Positions 11,650 through 23,015 of a stretch of 64,000 nucleotides of DNA are shown one piece after another. The notes below the pieces were generated by a model. That model was not told the origin of the DNA, did not search any database, and saw only the letters and a list, made by a program, of their open reading frames with translations. Positions within the stretch are counted from its first letter, which is position 1; every line of letters starts with the position of its first letter. This DNA is from Pochonia chlamydosporia 170 (Eukaryota > Ascomycota > Sordariomycetes > Hypocreales > Clavicipitaceae). Location: the NCBI RefSeq assembly GCF_001653235.2, contig NC_035791.1, forward strand, positions 2,728,001 through 2,792,000, given 5' to 3'. The position numbers were made by a program, and so were the translations under genes.

Positions 11650-13101
11650 ATGGATGGGACAAGTACGAAAACAACCAACGGCTTAGGCCTTGCTCAGAAC
11701 CCATCTGCCTCGTCAGATCAAGATCACTCCGTCTCGACGCTGCCGGAATTCAGCGCCGGGTGTGCTGATGACACCAGGTCATCGATATCATCGGACAAGA
11801 GTGACTCCAAACCACCCAGAAGCGCAATGCGACGGACATCAAGTATTCCGAAAATCCCACAAAGTCCGCGACGAGTGCGGTTCGATTTCATGGGCGAAGA
11901 AGTGCTACCAACAACGTCTCCTCAACCCAGCGCATTTATTTCTGCCCGCATTCCTTCACCCGATCCTTTGGGTGACGAAACAAATTGCGCTTCACACCTT
12001 GCCACAGAGCCTGGAGAAGAAGAGGAGGAGGAGCAAGCACCGCCACGCAAGGTCTCATCATCCGATGCATTGCGAGCCCTGTCCAGGGCGCCTCTAGAAG
12101 AAGATGGAACCGTTTGGACAGTGGTCAATTCAGACCAGGAAGAGTCTCCGTTGGATCAGCCGTCCCATACGTTGGAAGGCAAAGAGTCGGTTGGGGCTGA
12201 GGCAGCTTCAACCACACCAAACATTGAAGTCACAAGAATGACGAACGACTTGGAATCTGCACCGACAGCCACTAATTTTGAGTCAAGTTATAGCTCCTCC
12301 ACTGTCGGCAACTTCAAAGGCGACTTGCCTAATTCTGAAGAGGACTCTTCAGAGGACGACTTTCTCGCCATGGCAAAACCCAAAACACCTGCATCGTCGG
12401 AGTCTCGAGCTCAAGCATTACTTTCTCCTACTAAATCAGCCAAACCAGCATCTCCAGTACAGTCGGGCGAGCAGAGCCCTGCATCACCGAGGAGCAAAAA
12501 ATCACCTGGCAGCTACCGCGGCATTGAGGGTACGCAAAAAGTACCCGCCACGATAGACGATGACGGTGACTTGTTTCACTTTGAAGAAGAGGGACTCCAA
12601 CTACCAGAACATCCCCGCCCGACTCAACCGCCTATCAACCAGAAGGAGCAAGATGATGAGCACTCTGACCATGAAGATTCAAACGGAACACCCACCCCCC
12701 AGCCGCTCAGCCTCTATGCCACGTCTCCAGCAGTTCCGATCACGAAACTAGCTGATCGAGAACGCGAGCCAGACCCTCCAACTCCTTCTAGGGCTAAATT
12801 TGAACCCAACACCGTCGGGTCTTATAAGGGTCGGCCGCTGACGATGCCCATCATCCGAAACCCTCAGATACTGTCCCAGCTGGAGTCAGGCCAAGCAGTC
12901 AACGAAGTTGTGGGCAGCGTTCATCATCGGGGCCCCGGGGACGATTTCAATCCCCTCAGCTTACAGGAGACTAGTGAGCAAATCATGGCCTTTAGCGCCT
13001 CAAGAAGCTTCAGCGAGCGGCTCATGATGGAGGATATGATGGAGGCAGCAAAAGCAAGATCCACGGAGTCTGGAAATGCTCCAACATTACGCGGACAGTG
13101 A
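11650..13101 (+). CDS. disordered fungal protein with RVxF motif, function unknown
   Basis: A single exon of 483 residues starts at the ATG following AATAACGAGACC. The frame is open upstream to 11416, but that part reads like a leader. I recognise no folded domain: the protein is Ser/Pro/Glu-rich with acidic runs, including a six-Glu run. Visible motifs are a basic patch RRTSS (residues 61-65, kinase-like), RVRFDF (75-80, fitting the protein phosphatase 1 docking pattern RVxF), and three related words, VGNFKG (219-224), PGSYRG (286-291) and VGSYKG (389-394). The C-terminal ~90 residues look the most structured (MPIIRNPQILSQLESG, then FSASRSFSERLMMEDMMEA, a probable amphipathic helix). A scaffold or regulatory role is only a guess. 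Confidence 0.75.
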   Translation: MDGTSTKTTNGLGLAQNPSASSDQDHSVSTLPEFSAGCADDTRSSISSDKSDSKPPRSAMRRTSSIPKIPQSPRRVRFDFMGEEVLPTTSPQPSAFISARIPSPDPLGDETNCASHLATEPGEEEEEEQAPPRKVSSSDALRALSRAPLEEDGTVWTVVNSDQEESPLDQPSHTLEGKESVGAEAASTTPNIEVTRMTNDLESAPTATNFESSYSSSTVGNFKGDLPNSEEDSSEDDFLAMAKPKTPASSESRAQALLSPTKSAKPASPVQSGEQSPASPRSKKSPGSYRGIEGTQKVPATIDDDGDLFHFEEEGLQLPEHPRPTQPPINQKEQDDEHSDHEDSNGTPTPQPLSLYATSPAVPITKLADREREPDPPTPSRAKFEPNTVGSYKGRPLTMPIIRNPQILSQLESGQAVNEVVGSVHHRGPGDDFNPLSLQETSEQIMAFSASRSFSERLMMEDMMEAAKARSTESGNAPTLRGQ

Positions 13102-13759
13102 TAAATTATACGGCTGACCCGTAGATTTATCGCTATTTCCATTGAGTTTTACGGTACAAATCAATTTTGGAGGAAAAGGTTGTAACACGGGCACACAAGG
13201 AGACAAGCGGCATTCTAGAGGCGTTGGCATTTGGGAATTATGGTGGAGTTAAACAGAAAAATAATGGCAAGGGCAACCATCGACTGAGATCTTGTTCCTG
13301 GGATGGGTTTGTTTGTATCAATGAAACCAACACGGCATTTGCTTTCGCACCGTGCAATTTACCGTGTGCGCATTATGAATGGCGGATGGGATGGTGGTGG
13401 TTGACTCACGCAACAAATGTATGAAGTACATTATTCTTGGCAGCTGCTTTACATGAAAAGCCAGTAATAGTTTGAGCTGCGTAAAATTCATCACGTTTGC
13501 AAGCAAGCGATCTGTTTTGGGATGATATAACTACTCGCTGGTTCGGGCAATATGTCTCATCGTCATCGGGCCAGTGCTGTCTCATCAATTACCAAGAGGC
13601 AGCAACAGCATGTGGTTCTCCATAAAACTAGTGGGCTGACTTTGCGTACCACAAAGCTTCCAGATTCTCCAGTTTTTTGCAACTTGACCATACCCTTCGC
13701 CTTCAAACCACCGAAGCAACAGAAGACTCCCAGCTCAATCGTTGCCATCGTCAATCACA
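13102..13759. other. intergenic, 3' of disordered protein and 5' of PET100
   Basis: It contains only short frames with no domain. I see nothing distinctive. An in-frame ATG at 13742 lies six codons upstream of the chosen PET100 start. Confidence 0.4.
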
Positions 13760-14119
13760 ATGGGCGGTCTCAACCTAGAAGTTTTCAAGGTACGTCTTCG
13801 GCGCGCGGCCGCATTCGCCGGCATTCAATATCCAGGACTTTGGCTAACGCAGCATCCTTTGGCACAGTTCGGCATGTACGTCATGTTTCCCATCGGCATC
13901 ATGTACTACTTCGGCACGAACTTGGACAATCGCTTCTCGGTACATGATTTCTGGCCCAAGCCTGAGGAGTGCAACAAGCTGCCGCGCGACAGAGAGGAAG
14001 TCAAGGCCGAGTACGAGCGGATCGTGGCGCGCCAGAGGTTCCGACAGGCACAGCTTCAGGAGGAGCAGCGCCAGCGAGCTCTGTTACAGGGAAACCAGAG
14101 CAACGGAAACGACTCTTAA
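13760..14119 (+). CDS. PET100: PET100, cytochrome c oxidase assembly chaperone
   Basis: Exons are 13760-13789 and 13868-14119, giving 93 residues. The 78-bp intron (GTACGT...CAG) is a multiple of three without a stop, so an unspliced reading would insert 26 foreign residues. Splicing restores the family N-terminus MGGLNLEVFKFGMYVMFPIG. Pet100 is a small inner-membrane protein that supports a late step of complex IV assembly. The segment FGMYVMFPIGIMYYFGTNLD is the single membrane span, followed by DFWPKPEE and a Lys/Arg/Glu/Gln-rich coiled-coil tail (residues about 50-85). It is convergent with TACO1. Confidence 0.9.
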   Translation: MGGLNLEVFKVRLRRAAAFAGIQYPGLWLTQHPLAQFGMYVMFPIGIMYYFGTNLDNRFSVHDFWPKPEECNKLPRDREEVKAEYERIVARQRFRQAQLQEEQRQRALLQGNQSNGNDS

Positions 14120-14359
14120 ACAGACGCGGTACTAGGGCGTTGTTGGGGAAATCAGTCACATACGGGGAGCGACGGCTTCGGATTGTACGATATGGGATCA
14201 TTGCGACGAGGGGATAGGGTGTGTATTAGGATACGAATCGATGCATGGGAGCGGCGTTTGGACTCACACATTGGCAAAATATAACTATTGCCTCTTCTCT
14301 ACTTGAAATACCAAAGTTCTAAAATTCGACACACTATTATGCCATTGTTGAATTGGTAT

Positions 14360-15389
14360 CTATACATCTATATGCCTCTCTACCTTATCCCACTCATTCT
14401 CGGTGATGCTTCCCCGACGGATATTTGCAAAAATTGCCTTGACCTCAGGATACTCTCGCAACGCAGCAAAAAGAGCGTCTAAGCTCTCAGCAGAATCCTT
14501 GGTGTCAATCGCAGTCTTTGTATCCTCATTAGCCGCCCAAATAATGTCTGATTCGGCAACCTCGAGCTCGAATCGCTTCGAAAGTGCTTCGGTAATCGCC
14601 ATCAACTGCGTAGGCTGCGTCCACACTAAGAAGCCCCCATCCGGTACTTCTTCCACATCTTCCGCTCCATCGTGCTCAATGGCCTCTTCCAAAACATCAG
14701 ACAAACTTGGTCCGTCTGACTTATTCTTGAATATGATGCGACCCCGTCTGGAAAAGTAGAATGAAGTTGAGCCAGCAACGCCACCGGCTTTCTTGACGAC
14801 GTATTTGAGGTCATGCAGGGATCGTGTCTTGTTGTCGGTCTCTACATCGGCAATTAAGGCTATGTTGGGCGGCATGAGGACTTCAAATGTCATGGATTCT
14901 AGTTGCGCTCCGGTTGCTGATCGGCCCTGGCCGCGGGCGATGGCGGCTTCGACGAGGGCTTTCGGGACGCTCGCTGGCATTGATTCGTAAGAGAATACTT
15001 CTTATATGTAGCGTTAAAGGGGTGGGAGTTTGGCTGTTGCATTTTACCTTTTGTTGCGGCAGCTATGGCATTCGCTAATTGAGGGTTGAACTTGACATCT
15101 TCTCCATACACTTTGGGACTGTTAGCGACGGGCAACCCGGAATTGACATTCTGAATTGGCCTTGTTACCGACTTCGAGAGTACATAGCAATGACTTTGGT
15201 GAATGCAGTTCGTTCCGACATCTTCTTCTTGTCTGTCACTGCCTTGATGTGTTTCGTCTTGGACCATTTATTGTGGCCGGCTAATGACGGTTGACTCGTT
15301 GAAAACATTCGACGACATAAAAGACAAATCTGGGGTTTGGGGGACGGCCGGTGCCATGATGCAAATCGCGAGAGTGATGATGCATTCAT
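14360..15389 (-). CDS. TACO1: TACO1/YebC-family mitochondrial translational activator
   Basis: Exons are 15169-15389, 15048-15118 and 14360-14973 (introns GTAACA...CAG of 50 bp and GTAAAA...CAG of 74 bp), giving 301 residues. The YebC signature AGHNKWSKTKHIKAVTDKKK follows a short mitochondrial presequence (RRMFSTSQPSL). The remaining blocks are NPQLANAIAAATK, VPKALVEAAIARGQG, the YFSRRGRIIFKNK strand and the C-terminal LFAALREYPEVKAIFANI. In mammals TACO1 is required for efficient translation of mitochondrial COX1, and bacterial YebC relieves ribosome stalling. The chosen ATG begins a plausible presequence. A further stop-free extension upstream to 15560 is not conserved. It lies tail to tail with PET100, another complex IV biogenesis gene. 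Confidence 0.9.
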
Positions 15390-15827
15390 TATCGCCAATG
15401 ATGGTCTCTGACGTAGGATTGGCTCGGGGCCGCAATTCGAGTGTGAGAAGCAATCGTCGCAATCAGTTTCGCTTTGAATTGAAGCTCTCAAAGCTTGCAT
15501 CCAGATGTCCTTATTTAACGGCCATGGGGGGCAATCCACTGCTAACGGCAAGGCGTGCACTGATTGGCCGGCAACCTCTTGCCCCTGCCAGAGTCAATAG
15601 AAGTCGCCTGGAAGACAACCAGACGACAAGCCTGAGCTCCTGGGACGATGAGCTCCATGCGGCCTTAGCTCCCCCACCAACAAACCGGGCCCTTGTCTTC
15701 GACAACATCACCCTGCCCACTTCAACCCCTTATAACAAACACATCGACGGCTTGCGAATAGGTTGCTAAATCTCGATTCACCAAACCGGGCACCTAGAGC
15801 GTTGGCCTGATCCAGCGTTCGCCTACC
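15390..15827. promoter_or_regulatory. divergent intergenic region TACO1 / LAA1
   Basis: 438 bp lie between outward-facing starts. I see no recognisable factor-binding array. Confidence 0.35.
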
Positions 15828-18800
15828 ATGTCGTCTAATTCGGAACCTGAAGCTCCAGCCGAGCCGTCACCTGCTCCAGCTCCCGCCGAAACAACTGCCG
15901 CAACTGTCGAGGCAAAGATTACGACTCCGGAGCTCGATCTTTCCAAACTGCAAGCCCTCCCGGCAGAGCAGCAAGAGCTCTTCCTCTTGAAATTTGTGTC
16001 GGACCTGAAAAGACATGTTTTGGGACTGGCAGCCGACGATTGCACCGCCCAGCAGTTCTACTTGAAGAAAGAAATCTTCCAAATTATCAGCCTCACAACT
16101 CCTGCGCCGTCTCGAGTAATCAGAAACAACTTGGGCAAGTGCTTGGCACATATTTTTAACAAAGGGGATCGGAAATTGCTCTTTGAAACGATAAACGACT
16201 TGATCTCCATAATTTCGAGTAGCAAGACGAAATCAGATGGCGAAACTCGGTCCAGGCACGCTGCTGTGTCGTGTTTGGGGGATGTCTTTGCGGCTGCCGG
16301 CGATAGCGCGATCGGTTTACATCAGCTGGCTTGCACTACCTTGCTCAAGTTGGTAAAGTCTGCCTCCAACAATGCCGGGCTGCGGGCGGCGGCTTTGAAG
16401 GCCATGGGTAAAGTAATCTCCATGGTAGAAGGCAGCATGGACGAAGGCATATCACGCGACATTTGGAAACAAGCACGAAGTCACGCTGCTTCTGATAAAG
16501 GCTCGCTTACAGTAGCGTCTGCGTGCCGGTGTCTCAAAGCCCTTGTCAAACACACGGCTTATTTCCGCAATTCCAGTGATCTCGATAAGCTGGAGACTGC
16601 CGTCTTTAAAGCAGTCGACACGTCTTCTACTCAGGTTCGGCACGCTGCGGCGGATTGTTTTGCCGAGGCAATGTTTCAAGGGTACTCTCCGCTTGGCAAT
16701 GGTGAGGCTTCAAAGAGCAAGAAGACGAAGCCGAAGCTGAAGCGCTCATCTACACATCCCGGGATAGCAAACATTAATGATGACGAGGACGAACTTCCTC
16801 CAAGATCCGCGAGTCCTGCTCCAGGGGGCAAACGTGTTCAGGATCTGGCTTTATCTGTGCCGGATATGCTAAAGGTCCTCGCAACCCAGTACGTCAGGCA
16901 AAGCACATCAAACAAGACCCGGGCAGCTATTGGTGTTTGTTATGGCAAGCTGTTTCGTCGTCTCGGGGAGCGAACGGTTACGGCCAAGTATCTGCAAATC
17001 GTGGAGAGCCTGTCAACTGATATTTTGGGACACACCACGATAACCAACAACCGATACCGCCTGTTAATCACGAGTAGGATAATTGATACTGTTCTTCACG
17101 ACGTCATTGGACGTCAGATCCTTGGTGAATCTGGCCAAATTTCTGCTGCGGAGACTCTGGTGAACAACATTCTGAAAAATTATCCGCAAGCCCTTGCAGA
17201 ACGACCTGAGCCTTCTAAGCAGATGCTTATTATGGCCCTGCGCACTATAGCATCTCTGATCACATCGCTTGGCTCGGCCTCTAACAGGTTTGCCGAGCCT
17301 TGTCGAGACGGGCTGCTCCAAGTTCTTCAGCACCCCAGCTATTCCGTTCAGGTGTATGCCTCATATTGCATGAAGACGTTTGTCCTGGCCTGTCCCCAGC
17401 AGCTGCTTCCTTGCCTATCTGTATGCATGAACAGCTTAACCCGCGAGCTCTCTCTTCTCAGCGGTGGCCGAAATTCTCCAAGACGATGTCTTGGGTTTGC
17501 TCACGGACTGTCTGCCACTCTCAGCACCAGTCCTGCCCGGCCACTATACGGATCTGTTGATATCAATAGCCGCGTTCTGACCATGGCAACAAACTTACTG
17601 AAATCGAGCAGTCAGTCAGAGTTGCGTGTTTCCAGTATCCAAATTCAAGTCGCATGGATTCTCATTGGCGGTTTGATGTCGCTTGGTCCAAATTTTGTCA
17701 AAATCCATCTGTCGCAACTCCTCCTACTTTGGAAGAATGCGCTACCAAAACCGCTTGCGAAGGATAATACATCAGCCAGAAGCCTTCTTGAAGCTTCATT
17801 CCTAACGCATGTGCGGGAGTGTGCTCTCGGATCCATCATGTCATTTTTGGAGTTTAACAGCCGCCTGCTGACAGTCGATGTGTCAAAGCGAATTGCTGCG
17901 ATGCTGCAGAGTACGACGGCTTTCTTGAAAACGTTGCCATCTAAAAAGACGACAGACGACATATCACAGAGACTAACGCCTGCTCTCCAACTCTACGACT
18001 TGGACATGATGGTTCAACGCCGCGTACTGCAGTGTTACATCAAATTGGTGAATTTGAGTCCTGCTGGTGGGAGCGAAGCTCTTTTGCAGTCCAATCTGTT
18101 GACCCTGGCCATTTCACTCTTTGCAGACCCGGAAAACTACACACCTAGTTCTCTGAGTGCGTCGATTGCCAACGCAGCCGGTGCATTTGATTCGATTTGG
18201 GACGTTGGTGACAACACAGGCTTTGGAATCACAGGCTTGGTTTCTGGATTTAACGTCAAGAGGCTCCCTGGCCAGCACGAATCGTCTACAGGCTCTGAAA
18301 TTGACGTGGGCAGCCCAGAGGAGTCTATCGACTCACTGCTGAAGTCACCTGTATGTGGAAGTCTTGAACATGATGCTTCCATGCTGTACATTGGAGGCGT
18401 GGATGATGCTTCGATTCTTCCAGATCCACCGGCAACCGAAGTAATCAACAATGCCATTCAGCTATTCGCTTTTGCCTTCCCCCTCACGCCTGCTAAAGTT
18501 CAAGAGAGCGTCTTGGAGCAAATCAAGACGTTTGCCTCGGCTGGTTTGCTGCAGAGAGACCCTGGGCGCAAGGCAGCCATCAATGTCAATGTTGCCCTGG
18601 CTATTCTGTCCAGCATGAAGGTTGTTGTCAAAGAAACTCGATCCCCTTCCGGAAATATTTCAAATCTGGCTGTTGAGCGGCTGCTACAAGACATTGTCCG
18701 AGACTTTGTTCTCGATCAGGACCAGCATGTCCGCAGTCTGGGATATGAGTCGGTTGCCAGGCTCTGCAACGTCTATGGCAATGGCTTTACCAATCAAGAA

Positions 18801-21800
18801 ATTAAGTACCTGGTTGACACCATTGTTGGCAACCGTGAGCCGAGTGCAAGAGCAGGATGCGCCATGGCTCTTGGTGCAATTCAGACCAAGGTTGGCGGCA
18901 TGGCAGCTGGGTACCACTTGAAGACTATCCTTGGCATTCTCATGTCTCTCTGTAATGACCCTCATCCAGTCGTTCACTATTGGGCTCTGGAGGCTCTGTC
19001 ACTAGCCTCAGACGCCGCCGGGCTCAGTTTCGCCGGTTACGTTCCAAGCACACTGGGAATGCTAGCCCAACTATATGTGTCCGAAACGCACCATGCTGAA
19101 ATATCGTCGGCCATCACCATGAACCTCGAAATGGATTTACCTACCGTCGCGGCGGTATCGAAATGCGTCGACTCGCTCATCAATGTATTAGGGCCCGATC
19201 TGCAGGATGCCAACAAGTCAAGAGATCTCATATTCACACTGGTTAATCAATTTCAGGATGAGGACGATGCGCTTGTTGAAAAGACGGCTTTAAGCTGTCT
19301 AGAACACTTGTCACTGTACGCCCCTGGCCAGATGCGATTCACAGAGTACGTAAAACTGCTCCAAAAGTATCTCAAGTCTGAGAATAAGACTTTGAGGGAC
19401 GTATCGGTGGACGGCTTGCACAATATCATGAAACGAGAACCACGGGATGTGCTGCGAGAAGCAGAGGATGGATTTGAGGAGCAGCTGTGGCTGGTTCTCG
19501 ATACTGCGCCATCTCATGACGGTATCAGAAACATTATTCGAAATTGGATGCATCAGTCATGTCTTGTCGAAACCAGCGAGTGGCTGCAAAGATTCCAGGC
19601 AGTCTTGAAAATGACAAGGGCAAAGAATGACGAGCAAGATGAAGCGCGACCAACAGGTGGACTGCCGGATCTACAAGACGAAGAGGTCGCCGGGTTTGCC
19701 GCCGCGGCCACTGGCGCCAAGGATAACAAAGACAACCCAGCGCCATCCGAAGCCGAACCATTGAGATGGCAAGTTAGGACGTTTGCGCTTAGTTGCATCA
19801 ACGAGATATTTGCCATTATTGCCAAGGATGTTGCGGCGAATGGAGAATCAGCGGCGCAGCTAGCTTTGCAAAACAAGGTTGCAGACGTGGTTCGAATGGC
19901 ATTTTCAGCCTCAACATCCAATGTGCTAGAGTTGCGAGTCTGGGGTTTGAAGATTATTGGCGCCGTCCTCAAGATGTTTGGCAAGACGCCTGATCCTGAT
20001 TTTGAGGAAGCCATGCTTCTGGAGCAGTACCAAGCTCAAATAAGTTCTGCCCTGACACCCGCATTCGCCGTGGACTCGTCACCAGAACTGGCTTCAGAAG
20101 CTGTCAATGTTTGTGCAAGTTTCATAGCGATCGGTATTGTCACAGACGTGGACAGAATGGGTCGAATTCTGAAAACACTCGTCACCGCATTGGAGAACTT
20201 TTCCAACGACCACGAAAATGCCGGCATTGGGGAATTGAAGGGACTCAGCAGCAACGCGCAAGTCATGGTCAAAATATCCGTGTTTTCCGCCTGGGCGGAA
20301 CTTCAGGTGGCGAGCACCGAGCAGAAGTACTTGATGGATGTTCTCAAGCCCCATATCGGAACTCTAACTCCGCTTTGGCTGGAATCACTCCGGGAATTTG
20401 CTCGACTTCGATTTGAGCCAGACATCTCCATGACTTTGGGACCGCCATCTCTATCTGGCAGTCTGGACACAATCTACGCTGCTCTGAACCGAGAAACCTT
20501 GCTCCGATTCTATCAGGATGCATGGCTCAAGCTTGTAGATGCAATCGCGAGTCTCATTGAACAGGATAGCGAGTTCGTTTTTGACGCACTCGACGGCAAG
20601 GAGGCTAAGGAAGGCGGCTCAAACGGCGTAACAAAGAGCCCTGCCATCAATTATCGTGACGAGCCGGTAGCATTCTTCTTCGTGCTCTTTGGCCTAGCTT
20701 TCGAGGCTCTGGCAATCAGACCCGGCCAGGTCGACTCGCTTGCCACGAGGGAACAGGCGCTGGACATCTTGGAGGCTTTGAAGAAAATATTGCATCCCAG
20801 CGTGTCTGGTCACGCCATATACAGACCCGATGTTTTTGCCGAAACTATGGACTTGCTCGATCGTCTGGTTCTTACAGATGGATTAGATATCCAAAGTGTC
20901 ATTGTTGACATTGCCCGGGCTCTCTGCGTGACACATCCGTCTGCCCGTCGTCAATCAGAAGATGAGGGAGATCTCTCCGAGGATATTGATCAACTCTTTG
21001 AACTAACAAGAATCATTGTGTTGGTGTTATCTGGGTTGCTGCCCAACCTCTCTGAGGGCAACCAGCCTGTCCGACACCAAATGAACGAAGAAGCAATTAT
21101 CCTCGTCCGCAATTCCTTGGATGCTCTTGTTGACGCCGCAGAGGTCTTCCCGTCCATCATCAAGACAGATCTTCACGCATGTATTATTCACATCTTCGCC
21201 ACAATTCTAGCAACACCTTTCTGCCAGGAAATTATCGTCCCGCAGTCGTTGGCAATCTTGAAGCGATTTGTTGCCAGCGTACCCTCGTCAACAAGCAGCG
21301 GAGAGGATGACGGTTTGCCGCCTCAAGCGCAAATACAGGGTTGCCTTCGTCGTTTCCTATCCATATACATACATGCACAGAAGCGGGAGGAGCCGACGTC
21401 TTTGGCGTGTGTCAAGAATTGCCTGTTGGCCACCACGATCCTGTTTACTAGTGGAAAGAATCAGTTGCCTGCCAGCCACCCTCTTGTCGCACGATACCTC
21501 GATGAGGTTCTTGACTGCCTGACCGATCGAATGGTAAGTTTTGCTAGTTCTGGGAAAACTACTTGCGTACGCTGTTGCTAATGGTGCTTTATAGACTGCC
21601 AAGATTGCCGCCAATTGCATTCGGTCTTTGCTTCTGCAATCATCGCCGACGTCGGCCGACTTGAGCATAGCTCGCTATCTCTTCCCTAGATTGGTCTCTT
21701 TTGTCACCAACGTAGAGCCAGAGGACCCAGAACGAGCCCGTTCTCTGGTTGCTCACACCCTCTGTCTCTATGTCGGAGCCGTTCCCAAGGACCGTGTCCC

Positions 21801-22074
21801 CGCAGCAATGGGCTTGGTCATACCAACCTTGATGACACGGGCGGCCGGTGAAGGCGAAGAGATGTACAAGGAGACGAGCACAAGGCTCCTGGAGCTCGCG
21901 GCGGCAGACCAATCGAGTTTCAGAGCCACGGTAGGTGCGATGAATAGCGGTCAACGAACATTCTTGGAAGAGGTCATTCGCTCCGGGCAACAATCAGGAA
22001 GCGAGGCGAACGCGTCAGATGCTGGTGAGACTGGTCAGCCTAGTATCACGCTGAAGATGAACTTTGGCGGCTAG
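15828..22074 (+). CDS. LAA1: LAA1/HEATR5-like HEAT-repeat protein, AP-1 trafficking
   Basis: Exons are 15828-21533 and 21595-22074 (intron GTAAGT...TAG, phase 0), giving 2,061 residues, matching human HEATR5B (about 2,070) and yeast Laa1 (about 2,010). These proteins are HEAT-repeat solenoids that help recruit the AP-1 clathrin adaptor to trans-Golgi/endosome membranes. After a Pro/Ala/Glu-rich start, helical pairs run throughout. Examples are LSKLQALPAEQQELFLLKFVSDL at the N-terminus, SRVIRNNLGKCLAHIF, ELRVSSIQIQVAWILIGGLM, and the central AGCAMALGAIQ...DPHPVVHYWALEALSLA block, the best conserved part of the family. An acidic/Ser low-complexity insert lies around residues 300-335. The last exon closes the solenoid and ends in a short Ser/Ala/Gly tail. 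Confidence 0.9.
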
Positions 22075-23015
22075 TCCCACACAAACAACAGCAGACCCAT
22101 GGAAAGGTCCAACAATGTTTCAGTATGCATGGTTCCGCGGGAAATTTTTCATGATCCATGGCCAGCCGAATCGGCAACACCGCTTGTCACAGTGAGACAG
22201 ATGCAGAACACTGATCCATCCAGGCTGCCTGCCGAGTGGATTGACAGGTGCGCGGCCCTTGCGTGACACTGCGTTTTCGCTCGACATGGTACATTTCGAC
22301 GTTACACCGCAGGCGGGCGCACGTGGAAGAGCGGTAGACGAGCCGGTCAAAGAGTGGTGAAGGGAGCGTGCTTGTCACTATTTTGTTAGCGATATCCAGA
22401 AGCGACAAGCTGCGTAGTTGATGGCATATACTGTGGACTAGACAGTTTCGTGATAGAAACAAAATAGAAAACTAATATTCGTAATGATGAAAACTCTAGA
22501 GCCACTCACTTGGACAACTTTACAGTCACAGCCCCCCAAACAATCGACTATGCCAAATGTGGTGGTTTGCAATTTCGGTAAACATTTTGATTTTTTTCGT
22601 CGTTGTCGCAATAACTGAGCAAAGAACCCCCCCTACCCATCATTACCATCAGTCTCGTAGCCACGTCACGTCTTAAACCACGTCAAAATCCTAACGATAC
22701 TTCCCTCCATACCCCGACACCTGCTGAACAAGTCTAAAACTGGGATAATATACAAAAAAAAATCAAAAGTAGTCAAGTAGATAGATAGCTGTACGCCCTC
22801 GCACCCCAACCCAAAGCACCCCCATCAAATACATATTGTCAGTCCCATCATTTGATACGCCAAGCTAACACGGTCGCCACTTTGCTTTTTTAGTCGGTCA
22901 GATTAATTGTTGCACAAAATTTCATTTACGAAGATATCAACCGGAGATTTTCATGTGGGTATCCTGAGTATTCATTAGGTGTGAGGGAAGGGTGATGGAT
23001 TGGTGTAATGTAGTG
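22075..23015. other. convergent intergenic region
   Basis: It carries the 3' flanks of LAA1 (+) and the RRM gene (-). Part of it (about 22600-22900) is A/C-rich on the plus strand. No gene is supported. Confidence 0.4.

Noticed and set aside
15389..15560. Stop-free N-terminal extension of TACO1 (similar extensions precede the elongase and SBDS)
   Set aside because: The extra residues do not resemble the families, and the chosen ATGs begin conserved or presequence-like N-termini.
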